Part shown: one piece after another, positions 1 to 5,497 of the stretch
Position numbering within the stretch: the stretch's first letter is position 1
Layout: the number at the start of each line of letters is the position of its first letter
NCBI GenBank assembly: GCA_023446865.1
Contig: JAEXPL010000127.1
Location: 1 to 6,190, forward strand
DNA from: Verrucomicrobiota bacterium
GTDB taxonomy: Bacteria > Verrucomicrobiota > Verrucomicrobiia > Opitutales > Opitutaceae
DNA length: 6,190 bases
Direction: 5' to 3'
The notes under the pieces: generated by a model
What the model saw: only the letters and a program-made list of their open reading frames with translations
What the model was told of the DNA's origin: nothing
The model's database searches: none
Made by a program: the position numbers and the translations under genes

Positions 1-1210
1 CCTGAGGGGTGGCGCGCTGGCCTTCGCCGCTTCCGCCGCCGAAGCTGCCCGGGCCGCCGCCGGGGCGGCGGGTGAAGTCGATGTCGAGGCCGCGGGCTTT
101 CGCGATGTCCTTGGCTTTGGCGAGGACCTCGGGCGTGGGCGGGCCGTTGAAGGCGAAGCCGGCCTCGCGCAGGATGTCGCGGCGGGCGGCGCGGAGCTCG
201 TCCTCGGTGAGCGTCTTCGGGGCGGCGCCGGCACCGGGGGCGGCGGGCGGAGGTTCGGCGCGGCGGGCGGCGAGAATCTCGTCGGGGAGGCGCACGCGTA
301 GGGCGGAGTTGGCGACAACGAGCGCGCCGGCGCGGCGGGCGACGACGATGGAGACGTTGGCCGTCATGCCCGGGCGGAGCTTGAGGTCGGCATTGTCGAC
401 GGCGACGACGGTCTCGTAGGTGACGACGTTGGAGACGGTCTTCGGGGCGTTGCGGATCTGCGCGATGGTGCCGCGGAAGGTGCGGTTGGGGAAGGCGTCG
501 ACGGTGAAGGTGACGGGCTGGCCGGACTCGACCGCGCCGACATCGGCCTCGGCGACGGCGGCGACGATCTGCATCTTGGTGAGGTCGTTGACGATGGTGA
601 AGAGGGTGGGGGCGTTGAAGTTGGCGGCGACGGTCTTGCCCTTCTCGGTGGCGCGGTCGAGGACGATGCCGTCGATGGGGGCGGTGATGGTGCAGCGGTC
701 GAGATCGACGCGGGCGTTGGCGAGCGAGGCCTGGCGGGTGAGCAGGCCGGCCTCGGCCTGGGCAAGCTGCGCCTCGGCCTGGTCGAGCTCCTGTTGGGAG
801 ACGAGATTCTTGGCGCGGAGCTCGCGCATGCGCTCGGCGTTGAGGCGCGCGAGCTGGGTGGATGCGGTGGTGGAGGCGACGTCGGCCTCGGCCTGTTTCA
901 CGCGTTGCTGGTAGGTCGACGGATCGATGCGGGCGAGCACGTCGCCGGCATGGACGGGGGTGTTGTAGTCGACGAGCACCTCCGCGATGAGACCGGAGAT
1001 CTGGGAACTCACATCGATGTTGGTGACCGACTCGAGCGTGCCGGTGGCGGTGACGCTTTGGGTGAGATCGCCGCGCGCGACCGTCGCGGTGGTAAAGACC
1101 GGAGCCGGGGCGGGGCTACGCAGCCACCAAGAGATGCCGCCAGCGACAACGGCGACGGCAGCGAGGGCGATGAGGACTTTGGCGAGGATTGATCCGGTGG
1201 AGCGGGCCAT
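1..1210 (-). CDS. MacA/HlyD-type periplasmic adaptor subunit of an efflux pump, 3' end cut by window edge
   Basis: Membrane-fusion adaptor that would link an inner-membrane ABC (MacB-like) or RND transporter to an outer-membrane channel. It is open for 403 codons from ATG at 1210 to the left edge, with no stop. Residues 11-30 form one hydrophobic N-terminal segment (anchor or uncleaved signal) followed by a Pro/Ala stretch. Residues 46-96 are the first half of the biotinyl-lipoyl-like domain (ARGDL, TGTLE, SGLIAEV, AGDVLARID). Residues 100-170 are Ala/Gln/Glu-rich heptads typical of the alpha-hairpin. RCTITAPIDGIV at 172-183 closes the lipoyl domain. Residues 210-290 fit the beta-barrel and end in LRPGMTANV. 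From about 306 the protein becomes unusual: a charged, Pro/Ala-rich helical stretch, then a Gly-rich tail at 383-398. No good ribosome site precedes the start, but the signal-anchor placement supports it. Family assignment is firm; MacA versus RND adaptor is undecided because the partner genes are outside the window. Confidence 0.88.
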   Translation of the reverse strand, partial: MARSTGSILAKVLIALAAVAVVAGGISWWLRSPAPAPVFTTATVARGDLTQSVTATGTLESVTNIDVSSQISGLIAEVLVDYNTPVHAGDVLARIDPSTYQQRVKQAEADVASTTASTQLARLNAERMRELRAKNLVSQQELDQAEAQLAQAEAGLLTRQASLANARVDLDRCTITAPIDGIVLDRATEKGKTVAANFNAPTLFTIVNDLTKMQIVAAVAEADVGAVESGQPVTFTVDAFPNRTFRGTIAQIRNAPKTVSNVVTYETVVAVDNADLKLRPGMTANVSIVVARRAGALVVANSALRVRLPDEILAARRAEPPPAAPGAGAAPKTLTEDELRAARRDILREAGFAFNGPPTPEVLAKAKDIAKARGLDIDFTRRPGGGPGSFGGGSGEGQRATPQ

Positions 1211-1285
1211 GGCGGGGAAGAGGAAGATCGGGCCGACCCGGCGAGCGGGGGCGGCGTGGCGAAGGACGCGGGGGCGAAGGGCGAA

Positions 1286-1314
1286 GTTACAACGGAGTGC
1301 TGACGCTGGCGCAA
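1286..1314 (-). promoter_or_regulatory. Weak sigma70-like promoter candidate for the adaptor gene
   Basis: On the minus strand TTGCGC (1314-1309) and TGTAAC (1291-1286) are separated by 17 bases. This gives 3 of 6 and 4 of 6 matches to the -35 and -10 consensus. It would place transcription start near 1279, about 70 bases before the adaptor ATG. In GC-rich DNA such a match can occur by chance, so this is only the best candidate seen in the gap between coaD and the adaptor gene. The adaptor could instead be read through from coaD. Confidence 0.22.
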
Positions 1315-1398
1315 GGCGTCGCGCAGAGGAGTCGGTGGGCTCGTGGTGCGGATGTTGAATCGGAGACTGGACCGACGCAGCGGGCGAATGTCGGGAGT

Positions 1399-1417
1399 GT
1401 CCGGTCGCAGACCGGAC
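1399..1417. repeat. Perfect 8-bp inverted repeat, possible REP-like palindrome or transcript hairpin
   Basis: GTCCGGTC (1399-1406) and GACCGGAC (1410-1417) are exact reverse complements around the three-base loop GCA. The element starts 37 bases past the coaD stop in the direction of coaD transcription, inside the 243-base gap before the adaptor gene. No T-run follows it on either strand, so it is not a standard intrinsic terminator. A short GC palindrome between co-oriented genes is typical of dispersed REP-type elements or 3'-end stabilising hairpins. Repetition cannot be judged from one copy. Confidence 0.5.
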
Positions 1418-1453
1418 CTACGGGACGTGACAGCCGGAGCGCGAGCCGGCGAC

Positions 1454-1936
1454 TCACGTCGACGCGTAGACGCTGCGGAGCGCCTCGGCGACATTGGGCG
1501 GGACGAACTTGCTGACATCGCCGCCGTGCCGGGCGACCTGCTTCACCAGCGAGCTGCTCGTATAGGAGAAATTCTCGTTGGGCATGACGAACACCGCCTC
1601 GATCGAGCCCTTCAGGTGGCGGTTCATCAACGCCATGTTGAACTCGAACTCGAAGTCCGAGAACGCCCGCAAACCGCGGATGACGGCGACCGCGCCCTCC
1701 TGTTCGGCAAAATCGACCATCAGCCCGTCGAAGATCTGCACGCTCACGTTGGGTAGCGCGACGATGCTCGGCTGAATGAGCTCAACGCGGCGTTCGGCGG
1801 TGAAGAGCGGTCCCTTGCCGGGATTGCTCGCGACACCGATGACGACGCGATCGAACAGCCGGATCGCGCGCTGGAGGACGTCGAGATGGCCGTAGGTGAT
1901 CGGGTCGAAGGTGCCCGGGAAGATACAGGTGCGCAT
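1454..1936 (-). CDS. coaD: Phosphopantetheine adenylyltransferase (CoaD)
   Basis: Cytoplasmic enzyme of the penultimate step of CoA synthesis: 4'-phosphopantetheine plus ATP gives dephospho-CoA plus pyrophosphate. The 160-residue product matches the usual family length. Seen directly: the nucleotidyltransferase start PGTFDPITYGH (7-17) with the T-x-G-H signature (Thr14, Gly16, His17); NPGKGPLFT (38-46) with the substrate-side Lys41; IRGLRAFSDFEFE (87-99) with Arg90; and YTSSSLVKQVA (125-135), the conserved ATP-side Ser-rich loop. Met1 at 1936 is chosen because family members begin a few residues before PGTFDP. An upstream in-frame ATG (2014) would add 26 unrelated residues. The ATG is preceded on the sense strand by a C-rich tract, not a Shine-Dalgarno sequence. 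The gene diverges from pgsA across 137 bases and is followed after 243 bases by the co-oriented adaptor gene. Identification is secure. Confidence 0.97.
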   Translation of the reverse strand: MRTCIFPGTFDPITYGHLDVLQRAIRLFDRVVIGVASNPGKGPLFTAERRVELIQPSIVALPNVSVQIFDGLMVDFAEQEGAVAVIRGLRAFSDFEFEFNMALMNRHLKGSIEAVFVMPNENFSYTSSSLVKQVARHGGDVSKFVPPNVAEALRSVYAST

Positions 1937-2073
1937 GGCGGTGGGGAGGAGCGAAAGGAGCGGAGGATCGGCGATGGAGTTCGCAGAAGCGAAGGGCCAT
2001 CTCCGGAGTTGCACCGGAGGTTAGTGGCGTTTGCACTGCGCACGCAATCTTTGCGACAAGCCACCGCCACGGA

Positions 2074-2682
2074 ATGAACCTGCCGAATCTCATCACGCTC
2101 TCGCGCATCCCGCTGACTTTTGCGGTCGTGCTGCTGATATTCTGCGAATGGACGGGGGCGGCGACCGCGGCCTTCGTGTTGTTCATCGTCTGCGGCGTCA
2201 CCGACTGGCTCGACGGCCACCTGGCGCGCAAACACGGCGCGGTGTCCAACTTCGGGATCTTCATGGATGCGCTCACCGACAAGATCGCGGTGCTCGGCGT
2301 GCTCGTGGCGCTGACGGACGCGCGACTGGTGCTGCCGCACTCGCGGATCATTCCGGTGCTCATGTTGCTGCTGATCCTCACCCGGGACTTCATGATCACC
2401 GGCATGCGTCTGATGGCGGCGAAGGAGGGCGTGGTCGTGGCGGCGGAGAAGGGCGGCAAGTTCAAGACGATCCTGCAGATCGTCGCGATTAGCGCGCTGC
2501 TGCTCGTACCGGCGGTGGAGCGCGACCTGAACCATTTCCTGCAGGCCGACCTCTCGCCTGTGATGCCGTGGCTGCGGTGGTTCGCGTTCAGTACCTATGC
2601 GGTGGCGACGTTCCTGACGCTGGATTCCGGTGTGCGCTACGTCCTGAAATACCGGTACCTCTTTGCGGAGAAGAAGCCGTGA
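2074..2682 (+). CDS. pgsA: CDP-diacylglycerol--glycerol-3-phosphate 3-phosphatidyltransferase (PgsA)
   Basis: Inner-membrane enzyme that makes phosphatidylglycerol phosphate and CMP from CDP-diacylglycerol and glycerol-3-phosphate, the committed step of phosphatidylglycerol synthesis. The 202-residue product has the complete CDP-alcohol phosphotransferase motif D-x2-DG-x2-AR-x8-G-x3-D-x3-D at Asp44, Asp47-Gly48, Ala51-Arg52, Gly61, Asp65 and Asp69, so all metal and substrate ligands are intact. The N-terminus NLPNLITLSRI is the typical PgsA opening and supports the ATG at 2074. Hydrophobic segments lie at about 12-24, 28-42, 71-82, 92-104, 131-147 and 168-184. Only a weak GGA lies directly before the start. 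The downstream pgpA begins inside the pgsA stop codon and encodes the next step, which favours PgsA over phosphatidylserine or cardiolipin synthases of the same superfamily. Confidence 0.95.
   Translation: MNLPNLITLSRIPLTFAVVLLIFCEWTGAATAAFVLFIVCGVTDWLDGHLARKHGAVSNFGIFMDALTDKIAVLGVLVALTDARLVLPHSRIIPVLMLLLILTRDFMITGMRLMAAKEGVVVAAEKGGKFKTILQIVAISALLLVPAVERDLNHFLQADLSPVMPWLRWFAFSTYAVATFLTLDSGVRYVLKYRYLFAEKKP
2667..2681 (+). promoter_or_regulatory. Ribosome binding site and GTG start of pgpA within the end of pgsA
   Basis: GGAG at 2667-2670 lies eight bases before GTG at 2679-2681, and that GTG overlaps the pgsA stop TGA (2680-2682) as GTGA. This is the clearest Shine-Dalgarno arrangement in the window. 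It decides the pgpA start against an in-frame upstream start at 2568, which would add 37 residues translated from inside pgsA. Confidence 0.75.
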
Positions 2683-3194
2683 CGCTGAAACATCCGGAGT
2701 GGCCCCGACGCTGGCCGACGGCGTTGGTGGTGGGGCTGGCGACGCTTGGACCGATCGGGCGCATCCCGTGGGCGCCCGGCACGTGGGGCACGTTGGCGGG
2801 GGTGCTGTTCTTCGCCGGCGTGCTCACGCATCTGCCGACGGCGGCTCTGCTTGCGGTGGCGCTCCTGTTGTCGTGGGCCGCAGTGGGCCTCTGCGGTGAG
2901 GCGGAACTGCGGCTGGGGCGGAGAGACCCCGGCTGCGTGATCCTCGACGAGTTTGCCGTGATGCCGCTGTGCTTCCTCGGCTGGCCGGAACTCGCGGCGA
3001 TCGTGCCGTCGCCGTGGGTGGTCTTTGCGCTGGGCTTCGCGCTCTTCCGGCTGCTCGATATCCGGAAACCGTTTGGTATCGGTTCCCTACAGACGCTGCC
3101 CGGCGGTTGGGGTGTGGTGGCCGACGACTTTGCCGCCGCCCTCGGTACCTGCCTGCTGCTGCACATCGGCATCCGGTTCTACTCAGTGATGTGA
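2679..3194 (+). CDS. pgpA: Phosphatidylglycerophosphatase A (PgpA)
   Basis: Membrane phosphatase that removes the phosphate from phosphatidylglycerol phosphate to give phosphatidylglycerol, completing the pathway begun by PgsA. From GTG 2679 the protein has 171 residues, the normal PgpA size. Seen motifs: GRIPWAPGTWGTLAG (27-41), matching the family's N-terminal PGT-x-G-T-L signature; RDPGCVILDEF (82-92) with the conserved Asp83 and Asp90-Glu91; FRLLDIRKP (123-131) with Asp127, Lys130 and Pro131; and GGWGVVADD (142-150) with the Asp149-Asp150 pair. These acidic residues are the expected Mg2+-dependent active-site set. Hydrophobic stretches lie at about 39-70, 93-120 and 153-168. The four-base overlap with pgsA and the strong ribosome site indicate translational coupling. 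No clear terminator follows; the next gene starts 279 bases downstream. Confidence 0.94.
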   Translation: MTLKHPEWPRRWPTALVVGLATLGPIGRIPWAPGTWGTLAGVLFFAGVLTHLPTAALLAVALLLSWAAVGLCGEAELRLGRRDPGCVILDEFAVMPLCFLGWPELAAIVPSPWVVFALGFALFRLLDIRKPFGIGSLQTLPGGWGVVADDFAAALGTCLLLHIGIRFYSVM

Positions 3195-3473
3195 GAGGCG
3201 GCCCTCGTGTCCGTGCCGGGTCGGGCGTCGGCGACAACCACCGCTCGTGGAAACCGAACGCGAGTCGCCGTCGTACGCCCTTCGGGCCGGGCCTTGGGCG
3301 TGGGCAACCGTCGCGGACTTCATACGCACGTTAGCACGCAGCGTCGCTTGCCGCCTCACGACCCACGCCCACCGTGCCCGGAAAGCGCCGTCGAGGTGCG
3401 GTTCGCTTTTCTCCCCACTCACGATTCCCTTCCCACGGCCGATCTCCTCTCCGGAGCGGATAGCTTTTCCCCT
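3195..3473 (+). other. 279-base intergenic region upstream of the beta-helix gene, no gene recognised
   Basis: No recognisable gene, RNA or convincing promoter was found. ACGCCC (3275-3280) and GGGCGT (3296-3301) form an imperfectly supported hairpin with a 15-base loop. There is no T-run hairpin that would end pgpA transcription. The reading frame of the downstream gene stays open back to a GTG at 3207, but the translated stretch is Arg-rich, has no signal peptide character and lies before a clear signal sequence. I therefore treat it as untranslated. Confidence 0.5.
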
Positions 3474-5339
3474 ATGACCAAAACCCAAAATTGTCACTCG
3501 AGCCCGTCGTTGGTGCGTGCGCTCGTTCTTGCAACCCTCGCTTTCGGCGCGCTCGCCGTCGGCGCCGCGCCGTCGGGCGGTCCCTACGGTCCGCTGCCTC
3601 AGCGGTACGAGGTTCCTGCGGGCGCGGCCCATGTATTTTACGTCGCGCCTGACGCCAAGGCCGAGGCCACTGGCGCCACGGTTGCCGAGCCCACTTCGTT
3701 GGCGTCGGCCATCGAGCGCGTGGTAACCGGCGACGCGATCATTCTGCGCGGCGGCGAGTACCGCACCGGCAGCCTCAAGCTCAACCAGGGCGTCGTGCTC
3801 CAGCCGTACGGCGACGAGAAACCGGTGATCAAGGGCACGAAGGTGGCGTCCGATTGGACCAAGCAGCGCAATGGTCTCTGGCGCACCACCTGGGCGACCC
3901 TCTTTCCGGCCCGGCCGGCCGATTGGTGGGGACGGAGCAGCGTGGGCCAGACCACGCCGATGCACCGTTTCAACAACGACATGGTCTTCGTCGACGGCAA
4001 GCCGCTCCAGTCCGCGGCTTGGGAGGGCGAACTCAACGAGGGCAATTTCTACATCGATTACGAGAACGGCCAGGTCTACCTCGCCCTTGATCCAACCAAG
4101 CATGTCGTCGAGATCACGGCCCACGACGGAGCCCTCATCCGCGTGACCGGCGAGGTCCACGGCAAGAAGTCCGACAAGAAGGGCTACACGCTCCGCGGCC
4201 TGACCTTCACCCAGTTCGCCTACCGCGCGCTCGAGGTCGAGGGCGTCGAGCCTGGGGCCGTCGCCGATCCCGCCTCATTCGGCAAGGATGTTGTCGGCAC
4301 CACCATCGAGGACTGCACGATCACCCATTGCTCGCGCGTGGCCGGCTATTTCCGCGGCGACGGCTTCACGATGCGCCGCTGCCGCGTGAGCGATACCTCC
4401 ACCGAGGGCGTCTACCTCATTTCCTCGTCGGACTGCCTGCTTGAGAAGAACGTCTTCGCGCGCGACAACGTCGAGAAGATCGTCGGCTATTTCCCCTCGG
4501 CGGTGAAGATCTTCAACCAGACCCGCCGCGTCGTCTGCCGCGACAACCTCGTGATGGACCAGCCCGAATCCAACGGCATCTGGTACGACGTGGGCAATGT
4601 CGACGGGGTGTTCGTCGACAACTGGATCGAGAACTGCACCGACGGCTTCTTCTTCGAGATCTCCAAAAACGCGGTCGTCGCCGGCAACGTCTTTGTCGAC
4701 TGCGAGAAGGGCGTACGCTCCCTCAACAGCAGCGGCGTGCGGGTCTACCACAACACCTTCGTCAACACCGGCGCAGCCTTCGAGCGCGACGGACGCAGCG
4801 CCGTGGGCGACCACTTCGGCTGGCACCCGGCGACCGGCCCGGACGTCGAGGAGCGCGTGAACCACGTGTTCATGGGCAACCTCATCGTGGCCGACCAAGC
4901 CCTGCGCCTGCCGGCGTGGAGCTACCGCATCGGCGATTCGTCGCCGTACACCCCGCTGGTGGTGTTCGGGCAACCGCAGAAACTCGCCGATCGGCTCACG
5001 ATGCCGCACGTGAAGCAGTTCGACGGCAACGTCTACGTGCGCAGCGGCACGGCCCTTCCCGGCACCCTGGTGAGCTGGAGCCCGTCGGCGGGCGAGAAGA
5101 CAAATATCGAATACGCGAGCCTCGCCGACTTCCGCAAGGTACAGCCGGGGTACGAGGCGCACAGCCTGGAGTTCGGACTGCCGTCGAGCGCGGCGGTGCG
5201 CAGTGTCTTCCTGAAGAACTTCGAGCTCGTGCCGAGTTTCACCGCGACCGTGCCGGCGGAGACGCTGCCCGCCGAAGTGCAGAAGTTGCTCGGCTGGTCT
5301 GCGGCCGACGCGACCACGCCCGGCGCCTACCGGCGCTGA
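3474..5339 (+). CDS. Secreted right-handed parallel beta-helix protein, function unknown
   Basis: Predicted 621-residue exported protein. ATG 3474 gives MTKTQ followed by a Sec signal: a hydrophobic core at 14-30 and small residues around LAVGAAP (27-33), with likely cleavage near residue 31 or 32. The mature start leads to FYVAPDAKAEATG (55-67) and GDAIILRGGEY (86-96), the usual entry into carbohydrate-active beta-helix proteins of the DUF1565/PL-like type. Residues 170-226 form a short inserted beta segment (VFVDGKPLQ, FYIDYENGQVYLAL). Residues 238-475 carry beta-helix coils with a Cys/Asn ladder at 281, 303, 326, 358, 383, 405, 427 and 469, many spaced 22-25 residues. The C-terminal 100 residues fall outside the ladder and end without a sorting motif. 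It resembles polysaccharide lyases and glycosidases in fold only; no catalytic set is recognised, so binding, lyase or hydrolase roles are all possible. No Shine-Dalgarno is well placed (GGAG is 17 bases away). Monocistronic, with a terminator downstream. Confidence 0.88.
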   Translation: MTKTQNCHSSPSLVRALVLATLAFGALAVGAAPSGGPYGPLPQRYEVPAGAAHVFYVAPDAKAEATGATVAEPTSLASAIERVVTGDAIILRGGEYRTGSLKLNQGVVLQPYGDEKPVIKGTKVASDWTKQRNGLWRTTWATLFPARPADWWGRSSVGQTTPMHRFNNDMVFVDGKPLQSAAWEGELNEGNFYIDYENGQVYLALDPTKHVVEITAHDGALIRVTGEVHGKKSDKKGYTLRGLTFTQFAYRALEVEGVEPGAVADPASFGKDVVGTTIEDCTITHCSRVAGYFRGDGFTMRRCRVSDTSTEGVYLISSSDCLLEKNVFARDNVEKIVGYFPSAVKIFNQTRRVVCRDNLVMDQPESNGIWYDVGNVDGVFVDNWIENCTDGFFFEISKNAVVAGNVFVDCEKGVRSLNSSGVRVYHNTFVNTGAAFERDGRSAVGDHFGWHPATGPDVEERVNHVFMGNLIVADQALRLPAWSYRIGDSSPYTPLVVFGQPQKLADRLTMPHVKQFDGNVYVRSGTALPGTLVSWSPSAGEKTNIEYASLADFRKVQPGYEAHSLEFGLPSSAAVRSVFLKNFELVPSFTATVPAETLPAEVQKLLGWSAADATTPGAYRR

Positions 5340-5375
5340 GCGACCCGGGCGCTCACGATCACTGCGGATTCATCC

Positions 5376-5407
5376 CAGGCGCGGCTCCGGTCGCGCCTGT
5401 TTTGTTT
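5376..5407 (+). terminator. Intrinsic terminator of the beta-helix gene
   Basis: CAGGCGCGGC (5376-5385) pairs with GTCGCGCCTG (5390-5399), nine Watson-Crick pairs plus one G-U, closing the four-base loop TCCG. C(UCCG)G belongs to the very stable UNCG tetraloop class. TTTTGTTT follows directly at 5400-5407. The hairpin begins 36 bases after the beta-helix stop codon. The opposite strand lacks a T-run after the hairpin, so it should act mainly in the plus direction and protect the convergent acs gene from readthrough. Confidence 0.88.
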
Positions 5408-5497
5408 GCGGCGCTGCGACAGCGAAGTGCCCTCGGCGGCCGGAGCTTGACGATCCTGCTCCGATCCGTGAGCGCCCGGCCACGAGCGTACTGCGTC

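Noticed and set aside
420..914. Plus-strand frames of 130-165 codons opposite the adaptor
   Set aside because: Antisense to the intact 403-codon adaptor frame with lipoyl and hairpin motifs; no independent features.
2009..2059. TTGCAC boxes at 2009 and 2031 as -35 elements for pgsA
   Set aside because: At 17-base spacing neither has a -10 hexamer with more than three consensus matches, so no promoter is called.
1744..2535. Minus-strand open frame of 263 codons spanning the coaD-pgsA gap
   Set aside because: It overlaps the N-terminal part of coaD in another frame and runs antisense to pgsA; the sequence is low-complexity and Arg/His-rich.
3183..4160. Minus-strand open frame of 325 codons opposite the beta-helix gene start
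   Set aside because: It lies antisense to a gene with a clear signal peptide and family features, shows no recognisable motif, and is explained by high GC at third codon positions keeping the opposite frame open.
4275..5162. Minus-strand open frame of 295 codons rich in Val, Ala, Asp and His
   Set aside because: Antisense shadow of the beta-helix coding frame; the composition mirrors codon bias and no domain is recognisable.
5337..5355. TGAGCG/CGCTCA inverted repeat overlapping the beta-helix stop codon
   Set aside because: Six-pair stem with a seven-base loop and no T-run; the strong terminator 20 bases further on is sufficient.
5441..5463. CGGAGC/GCTCCG inverted repeat as an acs terminator
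   Set aside because: The 11-base loop and absence of a T-run in the acs direction make it unconvincing.
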